This document shows, one piece after another, positions 43,676 through 51,996 of a DNA stretch of 64,000 nt. The notes beneath the pieces are model-generated. The model searched no databases and had not been told where the DNA came from. It saw only the letters and a program-made list of their open reading frames with translations. Positions within the stretch are counted from its first letter, which is position 1, and every line of letters begins with the position of its first letter. The stretch spans positions 17,325 through 81,324 of the forward strand of contig DJEP01000022.1 of assembly GCA_002431915.1 (NCBI GenBank). Direction: 5' to 3'. This stretch comes from Lachnospiraceae bacterium UBA5895. Lineage in GTDB: Bacteria; Bacillota; Clostridia; Lachnospirales; Lachnospiraceae. The translations under genes and the position numbers were made by a program.

Positions 43676-45331
43676 ATGATCACAGTGAAGATAAACGGTG
43701 AAGAGAGACAATATCCCCAGGGAGCTACTTACGAAGATGTAGCCAATGATTACCAGAAGGAGTATGACAATCTGATTGCGCTGGCAGCCAGAGATGGCAA
43801 GATCAGAGAACTGTTCAAAAAGCTGACAAGGGATTGTGAGATCACCTTTTTTACATTGAAGGACGATGTGGGGAATAAGACCTACGTGCGCTCCGCCACC
43901 ATGCTTTTTCTGAAAGCGGTATTTGATGTCTACGGCAGAGAAGCAGCACAGAACTGCAGAGTGGAGTTCGCAGTGGGCAACGGATCCTATATCTCCCCCA
44001 GGGGACAGATCGCTGCGACAGAGGACAATGCCGCGAAAATCCGTGACAGAATGTGGGAACTGGTGTCGGCAAAGACACCTTTCTTAAAAAGATCTTATTC
44101 GCTGGATAATGCCATGGAACTGTTCCATACGGAAGGCATGAAGGATAAGGAAAAGCTGTTCCGTTACCGCAGAGGTTCTTTTGTGAACATCTATGAGATG
44201 GATGGCTATTATGATTATTATTATGGTTATATGCTGCCCAATGCAGGCTATGTAAAATGGTTCAATGTCATCGCGTATGATGAGGGGTTTATGCTCCTGT
44301 TGCCGGATAAGCAGGATCCTACGAATGTAAAACCTTTTGTGGAGCGGAAGATGCTGTTCCAGACCCTGAAGGAATCTGAAGAGTGGGGCAAAAAGATCGG
44401 CATCGAGACTGTAGGAGATTTGAATGACCAAATCTGTCGAGGTTCTTTAAGTGAGCTGATCCTGGTACAGGAAGCGGAGCAGGAGCGCAAGATCGGCGAA
44501 ATCGCCAAGGATATCGTAGGCAGAGGCGGGGTGAAGTTCGTCATGATCGCGGGACCATCTTCCTCCGGCAAAACCAGCTTTTCCCACAGATTGTCCATTC
44601 AGTTAAAGACGCTGGGCAAGACACCTCATCCCATCGGACTGGATGACTATTTTGTGAACAGAGAGTTTACCCCCAGGGATGAAAACGGGGATTATAACTT
44701 TGAATGCCTGGAAGCAATTGATGTAAAGCAGTTCAATGACGACATGTGCAGACTGTTAGCAGGAGAGCGTGTGGAGTTGCCTTCCTTTAACTTCAAGACC
44801 GGAAAACGGGAATATAAGGGCAATTTCAAGCAGCTGGGACCCGATGATATTCTGGTCATAGAGGGAATCCACGGGTTGAATGAGAAGACCTCTTATGCGC
44901 TTCCCGAGGAGAGCAAATACAAGATCTATATCAGTGCACTGACCAATATTAACATTGACGAGCATAACCGGATTCCGACTACGGACGGAAGACTCCTTCG
45001 CCGTATGGTCAGAGATGCAAGGACCAGAGGTGCGGATGCGAGACGTACCATCAGCATGTGGGCTTCCGTGCGCCGGGGCGAAGAACAGAATATCTTCCCG
45101 TTCCAGGAGGATGCGGACGCCATGTTCAACTCCGTGCTGATCTATGAACTGGCGGTATTAAAGCAGTTCGCAGAACCGCTGTTGTTCCAGATCGACAAGG
45201 GAGAACCGGAATATTACGAAGCCAAGAGACTGTTAAAGTTCTTAGAATATTTCCTGGGTGTGACCAGCGAAAGCCTCCCCAACAATTCTCTGTGCAGAGA
45301 ATTTGTTGGAGGTAGTTGCTTTAATGTGTAA
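43676..45331 (+). CDS. Uridine kinase-family P-loop protein with N-terminal TGS/ThrRS-like domains
   Basis: The 551-residue protein starts with a TGS-like ubiquitin fold (ITVKINGEERQYPQGATYEDVA), followed by a threonyl-tRNA-synthetase SAD-like domain, and ends with a phosphoribulokinase/uridine kinase domain (about 285-551): Walker A AGPSSSGKTSFSHRL, then GLDDYFVNREFTPRDENGDYNFE and ALTNINIDEHNRIP. Related proteins are nucleoside kinases of Firmicutes. ATG at 43676 has AGGGTGA seven bases upstream. Its stop codon lies inside the terminal repeat of element E. Confidence 0.88.
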   Translation: MITVKINGEERQYPQGATYEDVANDYQKEYDNLIALAARDGKIRELFKKLTRDCEITFFTLKDDVGNKTYVRSATMLFLKAVFDVYGREAAQNCRVEFAVGNGSYISPRGQIAATEDNAAKIRDRMWELVSAKTPFLKRSYSLDNAMELFHTEGMKDKEKLFRYRRGSFVNIYEMDGYYDYYYGYMLPNAGYVKWFNVIAYDEGFMLLLPDKQDPTNVKPFVERKMLFQTLKESEEWGKKIGIETVGDLNDQICRGSLSELILVQEAEQERKIGEIAKDIVGRGGVKFVMIAGPSSSGKTSFSHRLSIQLKTLGKTPHPIGLDDYFVNREFTPRDENGDYNFECLEAIDVKQFNDDMCRLLAGERVELPSFNFKTGKREYKGNFKQLGPDDILVIEGIHGLNEKTSYALPEESKYKIYISALTNINIDEHNRIPTTDGRLLRRMVRDARTRGADARRTISMWASVRRGEEQNIFPFQEDADAMFNSVLIYELAVLKQFAEPLLFQIDKGEPEYYEAKRLLKFLEYFLGVTSESLPNNSLCREFVGGSCFNV

Positions 45332-45500
45332 ACTATTCAGAGTCATGCAAATTAAGCATATACGTCGAATGCTTGCATTCGTAAGAATATGCTTGATTTG
45401 ATATGACGAAGTAACCACAATGAGCAAATAACAAGCAAGCTTGTTATTCAAGTAAGCATCGTCAGATGCGATTTTGCGAATATGGTTCTGAATAGTTTAC
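45328..45500 (+). repeat. Structured TIR element, copy E (173 bp)
   Basis: Ends GTAAACTATTCAGA and TCTGAATAGTTTAC: both carry the same extra A/T compared with copy A, so they remain perfectly paired. Stem 1 arms 45348-45361 and 45387-45400 pair over 14 bases with one G-T pair; the apex GAATGCTTGCATTC and linker GAAGTAACCACA are shared. An extra hairpin AATAACAAG/CTTGTTATT (45427-45448) is unique to this copy, followed by GCATC/GATGC (45456-45469) and TTTTGCGAATATGG. The left end overlaps the stop codon of the kinase gene. Confidence 0.85.
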
Positions 45501-45528
45501 AAAGTAGTAGGCGAGGGATAGTTACCAA

Positions 45529-47103
45529 ATGAAACAGAAGAGGGCGGGCAATGTTATCAACAGCATAGCGGTATGGGTCGTGCGTCTGACCGGGGCGGGA
45601 ATTTTTCTGTTCCTGTCCTGGTATGCGCTTCGCTACACACAGTACATGGATCCGGCGGTGGGAGAATTCCCTGTAAATATCAAAGATTCCATGGGGCAGA
45701 ACCTTTTTTTCGTAATGGCAGTTCTTCTGGTATATGCGGGTCTGCGTACGGCAGGTCGGCGGTTAAGCAACCGACCAAAGTTTTTACTGTGGTCATCCAT
45801 AGGTCTGGTAACTGTGGTGACTTTATGGATGTGTATCGCCGGTCACTGGTGGATCAGTGCCATTGTACGTCCGCCGGAGGGAGACCAGCTGTATGCCTAT
45901 GTGGCGGCGCTGTCTTTTTCACAGGGAAGTTACAGATCCATACTTCCGGACGGCTATTGCGGAATCTATCCGCACCAGCTGGGATTTACGGCGATTCTTG
46001 AACTTTTTTTCAAAATCACCGGAACCACGGAATTTTATCAATGGCAGAAGTTCAATGTTCTCTGTCTTGGCGGAATTGTTATCCTGGGATATCTGACTGT
46101 GAGAGAGCTGGGTGGAAAGTGGGCAGAACAGATTCTGTATTGCCTGCTGATGGCAGCCTGTTTTCCCATGATCTTTTATACCAGCTGGGTATATGGAGAA
46201 CTCTTAAGCATTTTGTGTTCCCTGACGGTGGGATGGATGCTTTTATGCTATGGGAACAGCAGAAAAATAGGATGGATGATGGGCATACTGCCGGTAGCGG
46301 TTTTGGGAATGCTGGTACGGAAAAATTTCCTAATTCTGTTACTTGCCCTTGCCCTGGTACTTACGGTGTGGGGAATCGTGCAGAGGGACCGGTGGGCATT
46401 TGTATTTGCGGGACTTGCGGTGATCCTTCCGTTATTGTCGTATCAGGGGATCTATAAAATGTATGAGGTCCGTTCCGGCTACGAACGCAGTGCAGGTCTG
46501 CCGGTGACTTCCTGGATCTCCATGGGATTGCAGGAGAACCAGGGCAGATATGGCTGGTATTATGATTATCCGCTGACTCTGTATAAGGAAGCGGGGCAGG
46601 ATGCCGGCATTGTAGAGGCACAGACGAGGGAAGATATCCGTGAGAGATTACATACTTTTGTGGGATCTCCGGGGTATACCTGGAACTTTTTCCGGGAAAA
46701 ATTATTATCACAGTGGAACGAACCGCTGTACCAGTCACTGTTTTTTACCACGAATTTCAGAGAGGAATACCGACCGGAGCCGGATAGCCTTGCGGGGAAG
46801 ATCACGGTGGGCGGAGAGCTTTTTTATCCGCTTTTTCTTATCTGTGATAAGATGCAATTTTTATTATATTTAGGAATGTTTTTCTATTTCTGCTTCGTGG
46901 TAAAAAAGGACGGCAATATGTTGCAGCATGTGCTGGCGGTGACTCTGATCGGAGGCTTCTTATTCAGTATCCTGTGGGAAGCCAAGGCACGCTATATTTT
47001 CCCTTATTATGTGGTCATGTATCCGATGGCGGTCACAGGATATTGCCAGATGATCTGGAGCCTTAGAAATGTTCTGGGTAACAGAAAACAGACAGGAGAG
47101 TAG
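45529..47103 (+). CDS. Polytopic glycosyltransferase-like membrane protein (GT39/PMT type)
   Basis: The 524-residue protein has about twelve membrane segments. The first external loop carries PPEGDQLYAYVAALSF and GYCGIYPHQLGF, resembling the acidic loop of lipid-dependent mannosyl/glycosyltransferases (GT39, GT-C fold). A long extracytoplasmic loop spans about 310-410 (SAGLPVTSWISMGLQENQGRYG). Such proteins transfer sugars from polyprenyl phosphates to cell-wall polymers or lipids. The acceptor is unknown. The gene is isolated between element E and rnpB. Confidence 0.75.
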   Translation: MKQKRAGNVINSIAVWVVRLTGAGIFLFLSWYALRYTQYMDPAVGEFPVNIKDSMGQNLFFVMAVLLVYAGLRTAGRRLSNRPKFLLWSSIGLVTVVTLWMCIAGHWWISAIVRPPEGDQLYAYVAALSFSQGSYRSILPDGYCGIYPHQLGFTAILELFFKITGTTEFYQWQKFNVLCLGGIVILGYLTVRELGGKWAEQILYCLLMAACFPMIFYTSWVYGELLSILCSLTVGWMLLCYGNSRKIGWMMGILPVAVLGMLVRKNFLILLLALALVLTVWGIVQRDRWAFVFAGLAVILPLLSYQGIYKMYEVRSGYERSAGLPVTSWISMGLQENQGRYGWYYDYPLTLYKEAGQDAGIVEAQTREDIRERLHTFVGSPGYTWNFFREKLLSQWNEPLYQSLFFTTNFREEYRPEPDSLAGKITVGGELFYPLFLICDKMQFLLYLGMFFYFCFVVKKDGNMLQHVLAVTLIGGFLFSILWEAKARYIFPYYVVMYPMAVTGYCQMIWSLRNVLGNRKQTGE

Positions 47104-47141
47104 AAAAAGGTGACAGAGTTACGACGGGTGGCATAAACTGC

Positions 47142-47170
47142 TTGCTTTTTTGCCGGGGAACAGATATAAT
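47142..47170 (+). promoter_or_regulatory. Promoter of rnpB
   Basis: TTGCTT, 17-base spacer, TATAAT, ending seven to ten bases before the RNA start. Confidence 0.85.
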
Positions 47171-47176
47171 CGAACA

Positions 47177-47519
47177 AGTGTAAGTAAAATAGATGATCGC
47201 GGCTGCTTTATGCAGGTGAGGAAAGTCCGGGCTTCACAGGGCAGGATGCCAGATAACGTCTGGTGGAGGTGACTCCAAGGCTAGTGCAACAGAAATATAC
47301 CGCCGGCTTTATGCCGGTAAGGGTGGAAAGGCAGTGTAAGAGACTACCGTCCGGCTGGTAACAGGCGGAGCCATGTAAACCCCATCCGAAGCAAGACCAA
47401 ACAGAGAGCGATAGGTCGGCCCGGTCTGCTTTCAGGTAGGTCGCTTGATGCGGCTGGTGACAGTCGTACTAGATAGATGATCGTCATATACAGAACTCGG
47501 CTTATTTTTTGCTTACATT
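47177..47519 (+). ncRNA. rnpB: RNase P RNA (bacterial class A)
   Basis: The conserved cores are present: GAGGAAAGTCCGGGC, CAGGGCAGG, AGTGCAACAGAAA, GGGTGGAAAGGC, the GTAAACCCC and GAAGCAAGACCAAA segments, and the 3' core AGATAGATGATCG followed by ACAGAACTCGGCTTA. The ends TGTAAG (47179) and CTTACA (47512) pair as helix P1. The specificity-domain layout fits class A rather than Bacillus class B. It is the catalytic RNA for tRNA 5' processing. Confidence 0.97.
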
Positions 47520-47531
47520 TCTCGAGAAATG

Positions 47532-47560
47532 GCGGACTGCGTAATGCGGTCCGCTGTTTC
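47532..47560 (+). terminator. Terminator of rnpB
   Basis: GCGGACTGC pairs with GCGGTCCGC (one wobble) around five bases, followed by TGTTTC. Confidence 0.75.
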
Positions 47561-47597
47561 GTTACAGGAAACGGTGGCACGCGGAGGGAAATCATAA

Positions 47598-48368
47598 ATG
47601 AGAAAATTTCTTATTAGCATGACTGGTATGAGCTTTATTATGAGTTGTGCATTGTTGCTTACGGGGTGTGGAGCAAAGCAGCAGGATGCTGCAACTGCGG
47701 AAGAGACAGAAAGTGCTTCTTATATTGAGGAGGGAATCCTGCCGGATATCACGGAATTTGAGATCCCGGAGGAGATCCCACAGAAGCTGACGGAGACGGA
47801 TCTGCGGGTATTTAAGTCTTTGGTGGGTGTCCGGGCAGGTGATCTGCAGGGCAGCGGTGTGATCTATGATGAGAATGAAGATTCTATGCTGATCGTGACG
47901 GCAGGGCATGTGCTGGAGCATGATACCGGTGAGATTCTGGTGACTTTTCCGGACGGAACGGAAGTTTCTCCATCCGGAACTGTGAGAGCAGAGAACTGTG
48001 ATCTGGCATTTTTATGGGTAGATAAGGCAGAGATTTCGGACAGTACATGGGAATCCTGCCTTCCGGCAGATACGGATCGGAATGCATTTGATGCGCTGGA
48101 AGTCTATGAGGATGTGTGGATGTACGGCGGAATTTCTGCAAAACCGGTTTATGCCTTTGTGGTGGAGCCCTGGATCTATGTGGAGGATTTTACACAGTAC
48201 ATGCTACTGTTACAGGGACTGATGGAACCCGGAATGTCGGGCGGAGGTGCCTTCACGGAGGATGGAGTATTCTTAGGGGTCCTGTGCGGCGCGGATGAAG
48301 AGGGAAAAGTGGCTGTGGTTCCCTACAGCATCATAGAGAGCGAACGAGCAGGACTTGACAATCCGTGA
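47598..48368 (+). CDS. Trypsin-like serine protease lipoprotein
   Basis: The 256-residue protein begins with a lipoprotein signal (lipobox LTGC, Cys about residue 24), an acidic spacer and a compact trypsin-like domain. The triad is visible: His in TAGHVLEH, Asp in ENCDLAFLW and Ser in GMSGGGAF (the usual GxSGG). There is no PDZ domain, so it differs from HtrA/DegP. It would act outside the membrane. GGAGG lies upstream of the ATG. Its single-gene position before the CobW genes gives no hint of substrate. Confidence 0.85.
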   Translation: MRKFLISMTGMSFIMSCALLLTGCGAKQQDAATAEETESASYIEEGILPDITEFEIPEEIPQKLTETDLRVFKSLVGVRAGDLQGSGVIYDENEDSMLIVTAGHVLEHDTGEILVTFPDGTEVSPSGTVRAENCDLAFLWVDKAEISDSTWESCLPADTDRNAFDALEVYEDVWMYGGISAKPVYAFVVEPWIYVEDFTQYMLLLQGLMEPGMSGGGAFTEDGVFLGVLCGADEEGKVAVVPYSIIESERAGLDNP

Positions 48369-48423
48369 AATATGATAGAAAATAAAAAAGATGGGGTTTA
48401 GCCCCGGATTGGAGGAAAACATA

Positions 48424-49557
48424 ATGACGAAAATAGATGTAGTATCCGGTTTCCTGGGTGCCGGTAAGACCACCCTGATTAAAAAGTTATTAAAGGAAGC
48501 ATTGGACGGCAGCAAGACCGTTCTGATCGAGAATGAATTTGGTGAGATCGGTATCGACGGCGGTTTCTTAAAAGAAGCCGGCATCGAGATCAAGGAGATG
48601 AACTCCGGTTGTATCTGCTGCTCTCTGGTAGGTGATTTCGGTACTTCCCTGAAGGAAGTCATCAGCACCTACGCTCCCGAGCGTATCCTGATCGAGCCCT
48701 CCGGTGTCGGCAAGCTGTCCGATGTCCTGAAGGCTGTGGAGAACGTGGCAGGTGACCTGGATGTGGAGATCAACAGCGCCGTAGCAGTGGTAGATGCGTC
48801 CAAGTGCAAGATGTATATGAAGAACTTCGGCGAATTCTTCAGCAACCAGATCGAATACGCCGGAACCATTATCTTAAGCAGAACCGACAAGGTAGATCAG
48901 GCGAAGCTGAATGCCTGTGTGGAGATGATCCGTGAGCACAATGATAAGGCAACCATCATCACCACACCGCTGGATCAGTTAGATGGCAAGGAAGTACTGA
49001 AGACCATCGAAGGCGCTGACAAGCTGGAAGACATGATGAAGGAAATGTTAGAGCATATCCATGATGATCACGATGAGGATGAGTGCTGCGATCACGATCA
49101 TGACCACGAGCACCACCATCATCATGATGACGACGATGACCACGAGTGCTGCTGCGGACATCATCACGATCATGACGAAGACCATGACCACGAGCATCAT
49201 CATGACCACGAGGAGCATGATGAGAATTGCACCTGCGGCTGCCACGACCATGACCATGATCACCACCATCATCACCATCACGCAGACGAAGTATTCACCA
49301 GCTGGGGTATCGAGACACCTAACACCTACAGCGCAGAGGACATCGAGAAGATCCTTACCGCTCTGGACAGCGGAGAATACGGCGCCATCCTGCGTGCCAA
49401 GGGTATGGTACCCGCTCCCGACGGAACCTGGGTATATTACGATTATGTTCCCGAAGAGCATGACATCAGAAGCGGTAAGCCGGAAGTCACCGGTAAGATC
49501 TGCGTCATCGGTTCCAAACTGGATGAGGACAAGCTGGCAGAACTGTTCCGCAAATAA
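48424..49557 (+). CDS. CobW/G3E-family GTPase with a histidine-rich metal-binding segment
   Basis: The 377-residue GTPase has Walker A SGFLGAGKTTL (residues 8-18), the metal motif CICC (63-66), ILSRTDKVD as the GTP base-recognition strand, and a long His/Asp/Glu-rich stretch (about 212-289) with many HDHDHxHHHH runs, then a CobW_C domain (EVFTSWGIETPNTYS onward). Such proteins are zinc metallochaperones (ZNG1/ZagA/YeiR-like) that load metal into client enzymes or store it under limitation. ATG at 48424 has GGAGG seven to eight bases before it. The next gene is a second CobW-type GTPase and a ZIP transporter follows 2.4 kb on. No Zur box was recognised. Confidence 0.92.
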   Translation: MTKIDVVSGFLGAGKTTLIKKLLKEALDGSKTVLIENEFGEIGIDGGFLKEAGIEIKEMNSGCICCSLVGDFGTSLKEVISTYAPERILIEPSGVGKLSDVLKAVENVAGDLDVEINSAVAVVDASKCKMYMKNFGEFFSNQIEYAGTIILSRTDKVDQAKLNACVEMIREHNDKATIITTPLDQLDGKEVLKTIEGADKLEDMMKEMLEHIHDDHDEDECCDHDHDHEHHHHHDDDDDHECCCGHHHDHDEDHDHEHHHDHEEHDENCTCGCHDHDHDHHHHHHHADEVFTSWGIETPNTYSAEDIEKILTALDSGEYGAILRAKGMVPAPDGTWVYYDYVPEEHDIRSGKPEVTGKICVIGSKLDEDKLAELFRK

Positions 49558-49611
49558 ATTCCTGGAACAGATTTTGCAGGCAGCTGGATAAGAAAGAGAA
49601 AGGTATGAATT

Positions 49612-50544
49612 ATGACGAAACCAGTCTATATCATAAACGGCTTCCTGGAGAGCGGTAAGACGGAATTTATCACGTTTACATTAGGACAGCCGTATTTCCA
49701 GATCAAGGGCAGAACACTGCTCATTCTCTGCGAAGAGGGCGAGAATGAGTACGATCCTGCACTGCTAAAAAAAAGCCGTACGGATGTTGTGCTGATCGAA
49801 GAGGAAGAGGAGTTCAATCCGAATCATCTGATCGAACTGGAGAAGCAGTATAAGCCCGCCCGTATCATTATCGAGTATAACGGCATGTGGAACTTCAAGA
49901 ACATGAAGCTCCCCTGGTACTGGAAAGTGGAACAGCAGATCACAACCATCGACGGATCTACTTTCCCTATGTATTATACCAACATGAAGTCGCTGCTGGC
50001 AGAGATGATCCGGAAGTCCGAAATGATCATTTTCAACCGTTGCGACGGCATCAAGGATCTGAATGTATACAAGCGTAACATCAAGGCAGTCAATCCTTCC
50101 GCAGACGTGATCTTTGAGGATTCCAATGGAGAGATCGATGAGATCTTCGAGGAGGATCTGCCCTACGATCTGAATCAGGATCCCATTGTACTGGATAATC
50201 AGGGCTACGGCATCTGGTATCTGGATTCCATGGATCATCTGGAGCGCTATGAAGGGAAAAATATCCAGTTTCTGGCCATGGTACTGAAGCCCGAGGGTTA
50301 TCCCGACGGTTATTTCGTACCCGGACGCATGGCAATGACCTGCTGTGCGGAGGATATGGCATTCTTAGGTTATGCCTGTGAGTATGCGGGCACGAAAGAC
50401 CTGAAGCAGAAGGAATGGGTCAAGGTGACAGCGAAGGTCGCCAAAGAATACTTCGCAGACTATAAGGGAGAGGGTCCCGTACTTCATGCCATCAGCGTGG
50501 AGAAGGCAAAGGCTCCCAAGGATCCCGTGATCAGTTTTAACTAG
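49612..50544 (+). CDS. CobW-like GTPase fused to a YcgQ-type C-terminal domain
   Basis: The 310-residue protein has Walker A INGFLESGKTEF (about 8-19), a degenerate CICC region (LLILCEEGENEYD), IIFNRCDGI for base recognition and a C-terminal domain with GRMAMTCCAEDMAFLGYACEY. That last motif resembles the TCCxxD region of the YcgQ/TIGR03943 family, which in other bacteria sits in separate proteins near CobW and zinc genes. There is no His-rich tract. It lies 54 bases after the first CobW gene and 14 bases before the next membrane protein gene, implying one operon. The fusion reading is mine and needs profile support. Confidence 0.75.
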   Translation: MTKPVYIINGFLESGKTEFITFTLGQPYFQIKGRTLLILCEEGENEYDPALLKKSRTDVVLIEEEEEFNPNHLIELEKQYKPARIIIEYNGMWNFKNMKLPWYWKVEQQITTIDGSTFPMYYTNMKSLLAEMIRKSEMIIFNRCDGIKDLNVYKRNIKAVNPSADVIFEDSNGEIDEIFEEDLPYDLNQDPIVLDNQGYGIWYLDSMDHLERYEGKNIQFLAMVLKPEGYPDGYFVPGRMAMTCCAEDMAFLGYACEYAGTKDLKQKEWVKVTAKVAKEYFADYKGEGPVLHAISVEKAKAPKDPVISFN

Positions 50545-50558
50545 AAAGGATCGGCTCT

Positions 50559-51833
50559 ATGAAAAAGAATCCCATAAAGAGCGGCCTGCGGGAGACAACA
50601 GCAGGAGAAGTGACATTTCTTTTCCTGCTGTTTTTGTATACCGGGGTCATGCTGTATCTGTTCTGGATGGAATGCTATCAGGTGCCGGGATTCCAGTCGG
50701 ATATGCCGGACTATGTGAATAAGGTGGCAGGCATTGCGGGGAATTATGAATTCCCGTATCCGATCCTGTTCCAGGCGGCGAGGCTTTCCGCATGGCTGAT
50801 CGGGGCGAAGGCGGCAATGGCGGTCACCACGGCACTTTTTAACCTGGCAGCAGTGGTGATCACCAAATATTACATGAACCGCGAGATCCGGAAGATATGT
50901 CATTATGAAAACTTAACGCAGGGAAGACAGGTCATGACGGATATTATTGTGACCCTGCTTGTGTTTGCACTGTTTTTGCTGTCGAATCTGTATTCTCCCA
51001 AGAATACGGCATTTTTCGGTTTTGACTATGCGTATCGCTGCATGGGTATTTACACACCCAATCCGTTCTGGAATGCCACTTACCTGGCGACCAGACCCTT
51101 TGCGATTATCTGTTTTTTTGAGACGATAAAGGTATTGTCGGAATATCAGAAGGATTTTCAGTGGAAGAAGTGTGCCCTGTTCGCCGTCAGCCTCCTGCTG
51201 ACTACCATGACCAAGCCCAGCTACACCATGGTGGTGGTGCCGCTGATCGGCCTGATCCTACTGATCCAGCTGATCGCAAGCAGGGGAAAAAGTTTTCGCA
51301 ATGCCTTTTGTCTGTGCGTGACCATGATCCCCACGGGAATTGCCCTGCTGTATCAGTTCTCCGGAATTTTCACCGGAACGAATGCCATGGGAGAGGAGAC
51401 CGGTATCGCCATCGGCTTTGCCAAAGTATGGAGCAATTATTCCAAGAGCATTCCCTTAAGCATTGTCATGGGAATGGCGCTGCCCATCGGTGTCCTTTTC
51501 CTGAATCTGGTCTTTGATTTTAAAAATATCCGGCAGAACCGGTATTACTGGTTTGCGTGGCTGAATTATCTTGCAGGCACGGCGATGTTCCTGATTTTCT
51601 ATGAAAAGGGCTTCCGCATGATGCATGCGAACTTTTCCTGGGGCTATATGCACGGCATGTTTTTCGTGTTTCTGATGACACTGATCGTCATGGTGAAAAA
51701 TATCAGGGAGTGGTGCAGAAGCTGGAAGATGATCTTCGTGATCGGAGAGATTGCAGTATTTCTGTACCATCTGGTGTGCGGCGTGAATTTCCTGCTGTAT
51801 GCCGTCCTGGGCAATGATCTGGCGGGATTTTAG
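50559..51833 (+). CDS. Uncharacterised polytopic membrane protein
   Basis: The 424-residue protein has about ten membrane segments. An external segment GFQSDMPDYVNKVAG after the first helix resembles the acidic loop of GT-C glycosyltransferases, and LLTTMTKPSYTMVVVPL is a conserved-looking cytoplasmic/membrane boundary. I would place it tentatively among membrane glycosyltransferase or polymerase-like proteins. It follows the CobW genes with 14 bases spacing, but a metal role is not evident. Confidence 0.6.
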   Translation: MKKNPIKSGLRETTAGEVTFLFLLFLYTGVMLYLFWMECYQVPGFQSDMPDYVNKVAGIAGNYEFPYPILFQAARLSAWLIGAKAAMAVTTALFNLAAVVITKYYMNREIRKICHYENLTQGRQVMTDIIVTLLVFALFLLSNLYSPKNTAFFGFDYAYRCMGIYTPNPFWNATYLATRPFAIICFFETIKVLSEYQKDFQWKKCALFAVSLLLTTMTKPSYTMVVVPLIGLILLIQLIASRGKSFRNAFCLCVTMIPTGIALLYQFSGIFTGTNAMGEETGIAIGFAKVWSNYSKSIPLSIVMGMALPIGVLFLNLVFDFKNIRQNRYYWFAWLNYLAGTAMFLIFYEKGFRMMHANFSWGYMHGMFFVFLMTLIVMVKNIREWCRSWKMIFVIGEIAVFLYHLVCGVNFLLYAVLGNDLAGF

Positions 51834-51915
51834 ATTTTACCTACAATGATTTACGAGGGCAGACAAGATACCATTCTATTGCCCGTTACATAAAATAAGA
51901 AAAGAAAGGAGAGAA

Positions 51916-51939
51916 GTGTGAAAAATAAATTTTTCACAC
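51916..51939. promoter_or_regulatory. Perfect palindrome upstream of the ZIP gene
   Basis: GTGTGAAAAA and TTTTTCACAC form a perfect 10-bp inverted repeat with a four-base centre, directly after AAAGGAGAGAA. It could be an operator or a leader hairpin. A 5' GTG with good ribosome site overlaps it and opens a frame out of phase with the ZIP gene. Confidence 0.5.
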
Positions 51940-51996
51940 GCAAATTTGTGCCTGCGGCCCAAAGTTTGCAGGTTACGGAAAGGTATGGGAATTTTT

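Noticed and set aside
49057..49290. Microsatellite-like repeat in the CobW gene as a slippage site
   Set aside because: The CAT/CAC/GAT/GAC codons vary irregularly, so it reads as a selected His/Asp-rich protein segment rather than a uniform DNA repeat.
49048..49461. Long minus-strand open frame rich in Val and Met opposite the CobW gene
   Set aside because: It is the mirror of the His/Asp codon repeats (CAT/GAC read as ATG/GTC); no ribosome site or independent support.
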